Source of the DNA: Motilibacter peucedani
GTDB taxonomy: Bacteria; Actinomycetota; Actinomycetes; Motilibacterales; Motilibacteraceae
NCBI RefSeq assembly: GCF_003634695.1
Contig: NZ_RBWV01000011.1
Span: forward strand, 124,001-188,000
Length of the DNA stretch: 64,000 nt
Reading direction: 5' to 3'
The notes under the pieces were generated by a model. That model saw only the letters and a list, made by a program, of their open reading frames with translations. It was not told where the DNA came from and made no database searches. This document shows, piece by piece, positions 53,028 through 61,759 of the stretch (positions are counted from its first letter, which is position 1; every line of letters starts with the position of its first letter). Made by a program: the position numbers and the translations under genes.

Positions 53028-55409
53028 ATGTACGTTCTGTGGCAGGGGGCCGGCATGGTCCGGCGCCTCGTGGTCCTCGTCGCTCTCAGCGTGGTCGCCG
53101 GCGTGCTCGTGGCCGGCATCGCGCTCCCGGTGGCCGCCGGCATCGGCGTCATCGCGCGCTCGGGCACCGAGAAGTTCGAGGACCTGCCGGGCGACCTGCA
53201 GGTGCTGCCGCAGCCCACGACCACCCGGTTCTACGCCAACGACGGCACGACGCTGCTGGCGAGCTTCTACGACCAGAACCGCACCTACGTGCCGCTGAGC
53301 AAGATCTCGCCCGCCATGCAGCGCGCGCAGATCGCCATCGAGGACGACCGCTTCTACGAGCACGGCGGCGCCGACGTGCGCGGCCTGCTGCGCGCCTCGG
53401 TCAACAACGCGAGCGGCGGCGGCACGCAGGGCGCCTCGACGCTGACCCAGCAGCTGATCAAGCTGAGCCTCGTCTACGCCGCGCGCGAGCGCAACGACCC
53501 CGAGGCCGAGCGCGCTGCGACCGAGGAGAGCCTCGACCGCAAGCTGCGCGAGCTGCGCTTCGCGATCGCCTACGAGCAGAAGTACACCAAGGACCAGATC
53601 CTCGAGAAGTACCTCAACATCGCCTACTACGGCGCCGGCGCCTACGGCGTGCAGGCGGCCGCCCAGCGCTACTTCCGCGTCGACGCGAGCAAGCTCGACA
53701 TCAAGCAGGCGGCGCTGCTCGCCGGCCTGGTGCAGCGCCCCAACGCGACCGACCCGATCAACCACCCGGCCGCCGCGCAGGCGCGTCGGGACGTCGTCCT
53801 CCAGCGCATGACCCAGGTCAGCATCAAGGGCTGGACGCTGAGCCAGCCGTCGGCCGACCGGGTCAAGAAGATCGCGATCAAGAGCTATCTCAACGTGCGC
53901 GCCCCCAAGCAGGAGTGCGACGCGTCGGCCAACGACGACTTCAAGTGGTTCTGCGACTACGCCAAGCGCTACTTCCTCCAGGACAAGAGCTTCGGCAACT
54001 CGGCCACCACCCGGCGCAACCTGCTCTACCGCGGCGGGCTGAAGGTCGTCACGACCCTCGACCCGACGATGCAGGAGGCCGCCCAGAAGGGCGTCGAGAA
54101 GTGGGTCAAGCCCACCGACCAGGCCGCGGGCGTGGTCACGCTGGTCCAGCCGGGCACGGGCAAGGTCAAGGGCATCGCGATCAGCCGGCCCTACGGCGAG
54201 GACAAGTCCAAGGGGCAGTCGAAGGTCAACATCGCGGTCAACGACCGGTTCGGCGGGTCGCAGGGGACGCAGGCCGGGTCGACGTTCAAGGCGTTCGTCG
54301 CGGCCTACGCGCTGCAGCAGCAGACCGAGTCCGGCCGGGTGAAGTACGGCTTCAACTACAACATCTACGCGCCGGCCGAGCTCAAGAAGGTCACCCCGGT
54401 CGAGACCTGCGACGGCACTGCCAACGACCCGAACTACACGCCCGGCAACGAGAGCACCAGCGAGCAGGGCACGTTCAACATGCAGCGGGCGATGGCGCAG
54501 TCCATCAACACCTACTTCATCCAGCTCGAGGAGGAGGTCGGCGTCTGCGGGCCTGCCACCCTCGCCGGGAAGCTGGGCCTGCACAACGCCGCCACCGGCA
54601 AGGCGCTCGACCAGTTCCAGTCGTTCACGCTGGGCACCAACAACATCGCCCCGCTCGACATGGCCGCGGCCTACGCGACGTTCGCCGCGCGCGGCAAGTT
54701 CTGCGCCGCCTACCCGTTCGAGGCGGTCTACGACCGCAACGGCGGCAAGAAGGTCCTGAAGAAGCCGGGCTGCAGCCAGGTGCTCGACCCGGACGTCGCC
54801 GACGCCATGAACTACCTGCTGCGCGGTGTCGTCCTGAACGGCAGCGGCCGCCGCGCCGGGCTGTCGAACCACCAGGTGGCCGGCAAGACGGGCACCACCC
54901 AGGGACGCCAGCAGGCGTGGTTCATGGGCTACACCACCTCGCTCGTCGGCAGCGCCACCGTCTGGGACCCGAGCCCTCCCAAGGGCGGCTACCGCCTGTC
55001 GGGCAAGTCGATCGGCGGGCACTACTACGGCATCGTGCAGGGCGCGAACCTGCCCGCGCCGATGTGGCACGACACCGTCGGAGCGGCGATCGAGGCTGCT
55101 GACCTCGAGAGCGACAGCTTCGTGCGCCCGAAGAGCAAGTTCTTCTCCGGCGGCTCCTACGCGCCGAGCTTCCGCGCCGAGAACGGCTACAAGAAGAACG
55201 ACACGAGCAAGTCGGGCGACGGCCAGGGCGACACCACGGGCACGGGTGACACCACGGGCAAGGGCGACACGACGGGCAAGGGCGACACGACGGGCAAGGG
55301 CGGCACCGGCACCACCAAGCCGGGGTCGACCAAGCCGGGCGCCACCAAGCCGGGCACGGCCCCGACCAAGCCCGCCACCCCGGGTGGCGGCGGCGCCAAG
55401 AAGCCCTAG
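53028..55409 (+). CDS. ponA: Class A penicillin-binding protein (bifunctional)
   Basis: 793 residues. One N-terminal membrane helix (LVVLVALSVVAGVLVAGIALPV), GT51 glycosyltransferase (AIEDDRFYEHGGADVRGLLRA; GASTLTQQLIK; NIAYYGAGAYGVQAAAQRYF), then the transpeptidase with nucleophile Ser in AGSTFKAF, SIN in AQSINTYF and KTGT in VAGKTGTTQG. The tail is four GDTTG(T/K) repeats plus a TKPG-rich stretch; no PASTA domain is seen, unlike mycobacterial PonA2 at the same locus. Builds and cross-links peptidoglycan outside the membrane. Confidence 0.96.
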   Translation: MYVLWQGAGMVRRLVVLVALSVVAGVLVAGIALPVAAGIGVIARSGTEKFEDLPGDLQVLPQPTTTRFYANDGTTLLASFYDQNRTYVPLSKISPAMQRAQIAIEDDRFYEHGGADVRGLLRASVNNASGGGTQGASTLTQQLIKLSLVYAARERNDPEAERAATEESLDRKLRELRFAIAYEQKYTKDQILEKYLNIAYYGAGAYGVQAAAQRYFRVDASKLDIKQAALLAGLVQRPNATDPINHPAAAQARRDVVLQRMTQVSIKGWTLSQPSADRVKKIAIKSYLNVRAPKQECDASANDDFKWFCDYAKRYFLQDKSFGNSATTRRNLLYRGGLKVVTTLDPTMQEAAQKGVEKWVKPTDQAAGVVTLVQPGTGKVKGIAISRPYGEDKSKGQSKVNIAVNDRFGGSQGTQAGSTFKAFVAAYALQQQTESGRVKYGFNYNIYAPAELKKVTPVETCDGTANDPNYTPGNESTSEQGTFNMQRAMAQSINTYFIQLEEEVGVCGPATLAGKLGLHNAATGKALDQFQSFTLGTNNIAPLDMAAAYATFAARGKFCAAYPFEAVYDRNGGKKVLKKPGCSQVLDPDVADAMNYLLRGVVLNGSGRRAGLSNHQVAGKTGTTQGRQQAWFMGYTTSLVGSATVWDPSPPKGGYRLSGKSIGGHYYGIVQGANLPAPMWHDTVGAAIEAADLESDSFVRPKSKFFSGGSYAPSFRAENGYKKNDTSKSGDGQGDTTGTGDTTGKGDTTGKGDTTGKGGTGTTKPGSTKPGATKPGTAPTKPATPGGGGAKKP
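55227..55298 (+). repeat. 18-bp coding tandem repeat, four units
   Basis: Four copies of an 18-nt unit coding Gly-Asp-Thr-Thr-Gly-Lys (first unit ends in Thr). The last two are identical. Such tracts change length easily by slippage. Confidence 0.85.
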
Positions 55410-55414
55410 TCCCG

Positions 55415-56281
55415 TTGCCGGCGCCCACTGACCGGTCCCCCGGCGCCCGGGATGACGGAGGTGCTCCTCACACCGGCCTCGAGCCGGACGAGGGCCTCGA
55501 CACCCGGACCGAACCGGACGCTCGTGCGGTCACCGTGCTGGCGCTGCCGCCCGAGCACGCCGTGGCCGTCGCGCGGGTCGTGGGTGCGCCGGCGACGGTG
55601 GTGGCCCTCGGCGAGGCGTCCTCCGCTGTCACCGCCGCGGCCGTGGGCGCCGCGGTAGGCATCGGTGCGGCGGCGTCGTCCTTGCGCCGCGACTCGGTCG
55701 CCGTGACGCTCTGGTGGGAGCGGGGCATGGAGGCAGGTCCGGCCGACGAGCCGGACGCTGCCTCCAGGCTCGGCGCCGGGATCGTCGTGGTCGAGCGGGG
55801 CGAACCCGCCGCGCACTGCGCCTGGCCCCCCGAGCCGGACGCCGACGAGGATCCCTCGGTCGCGACCGCGATCGCCGGCCTGCTGGGACGGCAGGAGCAG
55901 GAGGCCGCCCTGCGGGCGCTGATGCGCCGCTCGGGCGACCCGCTGGCCCGGCTGGCCGAGGCGGCCGACCTGCTCGGCATCGCCCCGGACGCGGTGCGCC
56001 TGCTGACGACGGACGCGCCGGGTACCGCCGTCTCCGTGCCCGCCGAGCCCGACCGCGGCCGGATGCGGCGTGCCCGGGAGGCCGCCCGGCTGCTGTCCGC
56101 GCGGCGGTCGAGCAGGCTGCGCCGCTACGGCTGGGCGCCCGCGGCGGTGCTGTGCCTGGTCTGGCTGGGCAGCGCCGCAGACGCGGCAGGCCGTCCCAGC
56201 TCGGGCGACGTCGTGGGCTACCTGGTGCTCGCCGCGTTCTCCGCGGCAGCAGCGCTCCTCGCCCTCCGCCGCCGACGCTGA
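55415..56281 (+). CDS. Hypothetical membrane protein with two C-terminal helices
   Basis: 288 residues if the TTG 5 nt after the PBP stop is used; the region before VTVLALPPEHAVAVARVV (GTG 55529) is low-complexity, so the later start is possible. An Ala-rich soluble part with GQLLGRQ-like helices and DPLARLAEAADLLGIAPDAVRLL is followed by two hydrophobic helices (WAPAAVLCLVWLGSAADA and VVGYLVLAAFSAAAALLAL). I recognise no family. Confidence 0.6.
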   Translation: MPAPTDRSPGARDDGGAPHTGLEPDEGLDTRTEPDARAVTVLALPPEHAVAVARVVGAPATVVALGEASSAVTAAAVGAAVGIGAAASSLRRDSVAVTLWWERGMEAGPADEPDAASRLGAGIVVVERGEPAAHCAWPPEPDADEDPSVATAIAGLLGRQEQEAALRALMRRSGDPLARLAEAADLLGIAPDAVRLLTTDAPGTAVSVPAEPDRGRMRRAREAARLLSARRSSRLRRYGWAPAAVLCLVWLGSAADAAGRPSSGDVVGYLVLAAFSAAAALLALRRRR

Positions 56282-56305
56282 CCCGCCTCGCGCGCACCCA
56301 CCCCG

Positions 56306-56361
56306 TTGGCACGATGGCCCATCGTGCCAATAGGGCCGCCACGATGGCCCATCGTGCCAAT
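56306..56361. repeat. Palindrome and direct repeat, TTGGCACGATGG family
   Basis: 56306-56330 is a near-perfect palindrome (12-bp arms TTGGCACGATGG around one C). Its inner 21 nt recur exactly at 56341-56361, 30 bp further on. It lies between two convergent genes and can fold as RNA from either strand, so it is probably part of a termination zone. Confidence 0.85.
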
Positions 56362-56397
56362 GCCGTGCAGGCGCGGGCCACAGAGCCCGGACGTGCG

Positions 56398-56430
56398 ACG
56401 GCCCCCGGGACGAGGTGTCCCGGGGGCCGT
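56398..56430. terminator. Bidirectional GC-rich terminator-like hairpin
   Basis: Perfect 14-bp arms ACGGCCCCCGGGAC and GTCCCGGGGGCCGT with a 5-nt loop, just past the stop of the minus-strand protease gene (56451) and also downstream of the plus-strand membrane protein. No T-run, as usual in this GC range. Confidence 0.75.
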
Positions 56431-56450
56431 CGTGACGAGCGGACGAGCTG

Positions 56451-59400
56451 CTAGCCCACCGTGTAGGTGTAGGGCAGCGCCGCGACCTCGTCGACGCTGC
56501 CGGTGACGGCGTCGAGGGTGTCGAGGTAGAGCACGCCGGAGACCGTCGTGCCGACGGGAGCGTTCGGCGTGATCGTCACCGAGATGCTGCCCGAGGCCCC
56601 GGCGCTCACCGTGACCGGCGACGCGGCCGGAGCCGCGGCGTCGACGCGGGCGAGCTGGGGGTTGCCGGTGCTCGAGGTGACCGCACCGTCGAAGGCCTTC
56701 GTGACGGCCGTGGCGGTGAAGGTCGCGTGAATAGTGCCGGCCCCGGAGTCGGGCACGGGCCCGACGGCGGAGGGCAGCGCCAGCCACGTCTGCGGAGCGA
56801 CGACCGGGTCGCTGACCGTCACCGAGGGCGAGGTGCCCGCGGGGCCGGCCTCACGGTCGGGATCGCCCTCGAAGGACAGGCTCTCGAGCTGGTCGGCCGG
56901 GAACGGCGACACCTCGAACAACATGGTCCGGTCGCTGCTTGCGGAGACCGTGAGCGACGTGGTCTCGGTCGGCACCGAGACCGCCGGGAACGGCGAGAGC
57001 GGTGCGTCGACGAGCGTGTAGTCGCTGTTGGCGACGGCCAGCGGCGTCGTGACCGAGCCGGCGAGCCGGGCGTCGGCGAAGTAGGCCGCGTCGGCGCTCC
57101 CCCGGTTCTTGAAGGAGAGCGTCGCCGTCACCGGCACACCGGCCCGAAGGGTGCCGCCGGTCGGCAGCCCCTTGGCCTTGACCTTCGCCGCGTCGAGCGA
57201 GAGGTCGAGGCGGAACGGCGTGTCGGTCGTCGTGTGCAGCGAGGACCCGAGCTGTGCCAGCACGATCTGCCAGCGCCCCGCCTGCGGAGCGGTGCGGGTC
57301 AGGTCGAGCCCGGTGCTCAGCGTCACGGTGCCGTCGGAGGCGACTCGCCGGTTGGTGCGCTCCGACACCGGCTCGCCCTGCGGGTCGACGAGGAAGCCGT
57401 AGAGGGACTGCCCCGCGAGCTGCGGCACCGAGAGCGAGGCCGACAGCGACTCGGTGCCCGCGGGCACGTCGAACGCGTAGGTCAGCGCCGGGTTCGGGAT
57501 GCCGCTGCGCCCGTTGGTGCCGAGCAGCGTGCCCTCGACCCGCGCCCGGTGCTGGTGCAGCCGGACGAGGGTGCGGAGCACGACCGGCACGACGCTGGAG
57601 CTGGCAGCGCCGCCCTTGGCCGGCGTGCTGCTGAAGACCAGCGCGTCGGAGCGGTCGCCCGCGTCGTGCGGCTGCGGGATCGCCACGGTCACCGTCTTGG
57701 TGGCGCCAGGTGCCAGGGTGAAGGGCTCGGGCACCGAGGCCGCGACGTCCTTCTTGAACGCCGTCGTGGTCAGCGACACGTCGCCGGTGTAGCCGAGCGC
57801 GTTGCTGGACGTGAAGACGATCGCCTTCCAGGTGCCGGCGACCGGCGCAGGGACGTCGACGTAGCCGTAGTCGTTGTTGCCCTGCGGCAGCGAGTGGGCG
57901 GCGAAGGTGCCGTCCGGCTCGAGCAGCGAGTAGTAGACGCGGCCCGCGATCGAGGCGCCGGGGTAGGCGACCTGCGCGGTGAGCCGCTGCGCGCCCGGCG
58001 GGACCGTGAAGGTCGTCGTCGTGTAGGCGCGCTGGACGCCGGTGCCGTCGAGAAACGTCGGCGAGGTAAGGGCGCCGAGCGTCACGGTCTGGGTCTGCGG
58101 CGTGCCGAGTACCTTGCCGGACGAGCGGACCTGGGCCGACACCGTACGCGCCGAGCGCGACACGTTGGTCAGCGAGACCGTCGCCTGGGCCGTGCTCCCG
58201 GACACCGCGTCAGCGGTGACGGCGGTCGGCGAGACCAGCAGGTCGGAGCTGGTCGACGCGACGCTCGAGCCGGCCGCGGAGCGGGCGGCCTGGACGGCGC
58301 GCAGCGAGTTGAGCAGGCCGGAGCCCTGCTCGTCAGCCGGGAGGCCGAGGTCGTCGGAGGTGCTGGTGAGGATCGAGCGCACCAGCGCGGGCGCGGGAGT
58401 CTGCCCGCCATGGGTGTCGCGGTAGGCCTGGATCACCAGAGCTGCGGCGCCTGCGGCCAGGGGGGCCGACTCGCTGGTGCCGCCGAACAGCTCGAGCGAC
58501 GCGGGCGCGCCCTTGAAGTCGACGCAGTCCTCGTAGCGCTCGGGGTCGGGCGTGCAGACCGACCAGCCGAGGTCACCGGGAGCGACGAGGTCGATCGTGC
58601 GGCCGCTCTGGGTGAAGCCCGAGGAGCTCAGCCCGGAGATGCCGCCGCTGCGGTAGCGCCCGTTGGACAGCACGAAGCCGCGGTAGCCGAGCTGCGCGTA
58701 GGCGCGGAACTGGGTGGTGGCACCGACGGAGATGACGCCGGACGAGCTGGCCGGGGAGCCGATGGTGTTGTTGGGCCCGGCGTCGCCGCTGCTAGCGAGG
58801 ACCGTGACGCCGGCGGCCACGAGCTGCTCGTTGAACAGCGCCGTCGGGTCGTCACCGGTGTCGGGGAACTGGTTGCTGCCGAAGGACTCGCTGACGACGT
58901 CGACGTGGTCGACGGTCACCGCGTAGTCGAGCGCGGCGAGGATCGCGGAGTTGAAGGCGAACCCGCCGGCCGGGAAGATCTTGAGGCCCACGAGGCTCGC
59001 GCCGGGCGCCATGCCCTGGACGCGGATGGTGCAGCCCGTCTTGACGGGCGCGGCCGGGCTGGCGAAGTCGGCGAGGTCGTAGACCTGGCGGCCCTGCGCC
59101 GCGATCGAGGACGCGTCGCCGAAGGCCTCGCCGCCGCTCGTCGGCGCCGCGGTGCCCTCGCCGCTGAAGTCCTTGTAGTCGGTGAAGACGTGGCTGCCGT
59201 CGGCCCGGACGAAGTCGGGGTTGTCGATGTCGATCCCCTCGGCGAGGAACGCGACCTTCACGCCCTTGCCCGTGGCGATCTTGTTGGCCGACGGCGTGGC
59301 CGGGTCGGCGAAGGCGGTGTGCGTCAGCTGGAGCGCTTCGGGCTCGAGCGTCGGGCGCGAGGAGTCCGTCGTGCACGACTCGGCCGAGCTGGGTGCGCTC

Positions 59401-59804
59401 GCTGCGGCCGGGGCCTCCTTGGCGAGCTTCTTCGGTGCCGCGACGAGGCGGTCGGGGTAGACGCCGGCCACGGTCGGGTCGGCCGCGAGCTTCGCCGCCT
59501 CGGTGCCGGTCAGCTTCGCGGCGAACGCGTTGGCCACGTGGAGCTGGCGGATGCCGGTGGCACCGGCCTTCCTGGCCGACGCGACCAGCGAGCGCTGGTC
59601 GGCGGCGGTGGCGGAGACGCGCGTGGCGAGCGTCCTGCCGCTCGCTGGAAGGTTCGTGTGCTGGTCCTTCAGCACGACGACGACGTTGCGCGTCTTCGAC
59701 AGCGCGGCGTTGGACGATGCGGCGGACGCGGCCTGGGCGGGCAGCGCTCCCGCCGCAGCCAGGGCGCAGCACGCGGCTACGACCAGTGATGGACGTCGGG
59801 ACAA
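56451..59804 (-). CDS. Large secreted serine protease, S8-like with sedolisin-type (S53) catalytic residues
   Basis: 1117 residues. TTG start with GGAGAGAGG 8 nt upstream, and it begins directly with a signal peptide (SRRPSLVVAACCALAAAGAL, cut near AQA-AS). Inhibitor-like I9 region ~40-120. In the protease domain the S8 Asp motif reads FLAEGID (Asp replaced by Ala) and the His motif is replaced by GGEAFGDASSIAAQG. Instead E226-x3-D230 and D341 in SSGDAGPN, with nucleophile S444 in GGTSESAPLAAGAAA, fit the Glu-Asp-Asp-Ser arrangement of sedolisins. About 650 further residues are beta-rich repeats of Ig/jelly-roll type. Probably secreted and active on extracellular protein; activity is inferred. 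Confidence 0.88.
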   Translation of the reverse strand: MSRRPSLVVAACCALAAAGALPAQAASAASSNAALSKTRNVVVVLKDQHTNLPASGRTLATRVSATAADQRSLVASARKAGATGIRQLHVANAFAAKLTGTEAAKLAADPTVAGVYPDRLVAAPKKLAKEAPAAASAPSSAESCTTDSSRPTLEPEALQLTHTAFADPATPSANKIATGKGVKVAFLAEGIDIDNPDFVRADGSHVFTDYKDFSGEGTAAPTSGGEAFGDASSIAAQGRQVYDLADFASPAAPVKTGCTIRVQGMAPGASLVGLKIFPAGGFAFNSAILAALDYAVTVDHVDVVSESFGSNQFPDTGDDPTALFNEQLVAAGVTVLASSGDAGPNNTIGSPASSSGVISVGATTQFRAYAQLGYRGFVLSNGRYRSGGISGLSSSGFTQSGRTIDLVAPGDLGWSVCTPDPERYEDCVDFKGAPASLELFGGTSESAPLAAGAAALVIQAYRDTHGGQTPAPALVRSILTSTSDDLGLPADEQGSGLLNSLRAVQAARSAAGSSVASTSSDLLVSPTAVTADAVSGSTAQATVSLTNVSRSARTVSAQVRSSGKVLGTPQTQTVTLGALTSPTFLDGTGVQRAYTTTTFTVPPGAQRLTAQVAYPGASIAGRVYYSLLEPDGTFAAHSLPQGNNDYGYVDVPAPVAGTWKAIVFTSSNALGYTGDVSLTTTAFKKDVAASVPEPFTLAPGATKTVTVAIPQPHDAGDRSDALVFSSTPAKGGAASSSVVPVVLRTLVRLHQHRARVEGTLLGTNGRSGIPNPALTYAFDVPAGTESLSASLSVPQLAGQSLYGFLVDPQGEPVSERTNRRVASDGTVTLSTGLDLTRTAPQAGRWQIVLAQLGSSLHTTTDTPFRLDLSLDAAKVKAKGLPTGGTLRAGVPVTATLSFKNRGSADAAYFADARLAGSVTTPLAVANSDYTLVDAPLSPFPAVSVPTETTSLTVSASSDRTMLFEVSPFPADQLESLSFEGDPDREAGPAGTSPSVTVSDPVVAPQTWLALPSAVGPVPDSGAGTIHATFTATAVTKAFDGAVTSSTGNPQLARVDAAAPAASPVTVSAGASGSISVTITPNAPVGTTVSGVLYLDTLDAVTGSVDEVAALPYTYTVG

Positions 59805-60026
59805 GGCGGTTGCCTCTCTCCGGAGGGGGTTCGGTGGCTGCACCGTAATCCGGACCTCTGACATTGAGAAGACATCCGGTTGCCTCGGGTGGGAACTTCC
59901 GGGTGTGACGAAACGTACGCCCCGGGCGCGCCGCAAGGCAGGTGTGGAGCCGCTCGTCGCTGGGTACGCAGACAAGTTCTGCCGACGGTGGCGTCGGCCG
60001 CAGCGGCGGGTGACGATGGCTGGGTG

Positions 60027-60692
60027 ATGACCCCCCGCACCGACCTGGCGCCGGCCGACTGGCTGCGGACGAGCCGGCTGCCGTGGGACCGGCTGGTCAC
60101 CTTCGGGCCCGAGGGCTTCGCGGCGTACGCACGGCTGCGCTTCCTGCCGGACCCCGCCTCGCCCGGCCAGCAGGAGGCCGATGCCGAACCGTGGCCCGGC
60201 ACGGAGACCGAGCTGCTGCGTACCCTGCTCGGCGTCCTCGCCCGGCACACGTCGACTCCGGAGCACTGCTACTACGCGCTCTGGGACGGTTGGGGCTTCA
60301 CCGTCCCGGGTCCCTCCGCGGACGCCCCGCACGAGCGACCGCAGACGTACACGGCGGCGCGTCCGGGGCTCGCGCCGCACCGCGTACCGGCCGCCTCCGC
60401 GCTGGACGGACCGCTGCTCGAGCTGCCGCACCGCAGCTACGCCCTCTTCGAGGGCGAGGTCGGCGACCTCGGCGACTGGGGCGAGGTGCAGCGGCGCCCC
60501 GGCTGGCCCGGGTACGCGCCGGTCCCCGCGTTCGTGTGGCCTGCCGACCGCGCCTGGTGCGTCGCCCGCGACGTCGACCCGCACTGGGCCGGCATCGGCG
60601 CCTCCGAGCAGGCGGTCGACGAGCTCGTGCGCCACCCCGGGCTCGACGTGGTCGCGTCCGACCCGGCGGAGGAGCCGCCCGCCTACCGCTGA
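60027..60692 (+). CDS. Hypothetical protein
   Basis: 221 residues, soluble, no signal peptide. Notable blocks are WDRLVTFGPEGFAAYARLRFLP, HCYYALWDGWGF, LELPHRSYALFEGEV, and the end PAFVWPADRAWCVARDVDPHWAGIGAS. The aromatic-rich pattern suggests a conserved fold seen in many actinobacterial unknowns, but I cannot name a family. An in-frame GTG at 60024 sits 6 nt after GACGAT and may be the real start. Confidence 0.72.
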   Translation: MTPRTDLAPADWLRTSRLPWDRLVTFGPEGFAAYARLRFLPDPASPGQQEADAEPWPGTETELLRTLLGVLARHTSTPEHCYYALWDGWGFTVPGPSADAPHERPQTYTAARPGLAPHRVPAASALDGPLLELPHRSYALFEGEVGDLGDWGEVQRRPGWPGYAPVPAFVWPADRAWCVARDVDPHWAGIGASEQAVDELVRHPGLDVVASDPAEEPPAYR

Positions 60693-60752
60693 GCGCTGGT
60701 CCGACCGGGTGCCGTCGGGCGCCCGTGCCTCAGCGGCCGGGCGCGGCGGTCG

Positions 60753-61712
60753 ATGAAGCCGTACGTGTCGGCTGGACAGACCTGGGACCGCGCGACGTTC
60801 GGGCCGGCCCGGCGCCGACGGCGGATGACCCGGGCGCTGCGCGCGCTCGACCGGCTCGACGCCCGCGCGCCTGGGCAGTGGCCGGCGCCGGACCAGTGGC
60901 GGGCGCCGGTGACGTACGCGCCCCGACGCCGGTTCCGCCCGTCGCGCCAGGTCGTGGCCATCGCCGTCGTGGTCCTCTGCCTCGCGGCACCGAAGGTGGT
61001 GCCCCGGCTGCTGCCCGCCACCGCTGCAGATGTCGGCGATTCGGTGCCGCCCGCGGGTGCGGGTGAGCAGTCCGACCGGCTGCTGCCGGCGGTGGCCGCG
61101 CCCGCCGGCGGTCGCGGTTTCGCGTTCGTGCACACGGAGCCCGGCTCCTCGCAGCCGGTGAGGTACGACCCCTGCCGCGCGCTGCACTACGTGGTCAACC
61201 GCGGCGACGCTCCTGCTGCTGTGGACGCACTGGTCCAGCAGGCGGCGCAGCGGATCTCCGCAGCGACCGGCCTGGCGTTCGTCTACGACGGTGAGACGGA
61301 CGAACCGGCCGGCATGGACCGCGATGCGTATCAGCCCGACCGATACGGCATGCAGTGGGCTCCGGTCCTGGTCGCGTGGACCACGCCGGCCCAGGTGCCG
61401 GGGCTCGAAGGCGACGTCGCTGGCCTGGGCGGCAGCACCGCCTGGCCGGACACGCACGGCGCCTTCACCTACGTCTCCGGAGACGTCGCGCTCGACGCAC
61501 CGGCCCTGCTGCCGGAGCTGGTCACCCAGCGCGGCCGCGACCAGGTGACCGCTGTGGTCATGCACGAGCTGGGCCACGTCGTCGGCCTCGCGCACGTGCC
61601 CGACCCGCAGCAGCTGATGTTCAGCGACAACACCGGACAGACCGAGCTGGGCGCCGGCGACCGTCGCGGCCTGGCGCTGGTCGGCGCCGGCCCCTGCCGG
61701 CCGCACCTCTAG
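60753..61712 (+). CDS. Membrane-anchored metzincin-like (matrixin-type) zinc protease
   Basis: 319 residues. Basic cytoplasmic start, a membrane helix (QVVAIAVVVLCLAAPKVV), an Ala/Gly linker, then a catalytic domain. The zinc motif H-E-x2-H-x2-G-x2-H is complete in VVMHELGHVVGLAHVPD, and QQLMFS downstream supplies a Met-turn. Two cysteines (YDPCRALHY and GPCRPHL) may be bridged. The protease would face outward. Substrate unknown. Confidence 0.82.
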   Translation: MKPYVSAGQTWDRATFGPARRRRRMTRALRALDRLDARAPGQWPAPDQWRAPVTYAPRRRFRPSRQVVAIAVVVLCLAAPKVVPRLLPATAADVGDSVPPAGAGEQSDRLLPAVAAPAGGRGFAFVHTEPGSSQPVRYDPCRALHYVVNRGDAPAAVDALVQQAAQRISAATGLAFVYDGETDEPAGMDRDAYQPDRYGMQWAPVLVAWTTPAQVPGLEGDVAGLGGSTAWPDTHGAFTYVSGDVALDAPALLPELVTQRGRDQVTAVVMHELGHVVGLAHVPDPQQLMFSDNTGQTELGAGDRRGLALVGAGPCRPHL

Positions 61713-61759
61713 CCCGCTCGGCCCGGGACCCCGCCCCGCGCGTCTGGGACGATGAGCGC

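Noticed and set aside
56311-56361. CRISPR-like pair of exact 21-nt repeats
   Set aside because: Only two copies 30 bp apart, palindromic, between convergent genes, no cas gene; a terminator/dispersed repeat fits better.
59805-61706. N-terminal extension of the secreted protease up to 61.7 kb on the minus strand
   Set aside because: The signal peptide begins at the TTG at 59804 with a good ribosome site; the upstream frame is antisense to two real plus-strand genes.
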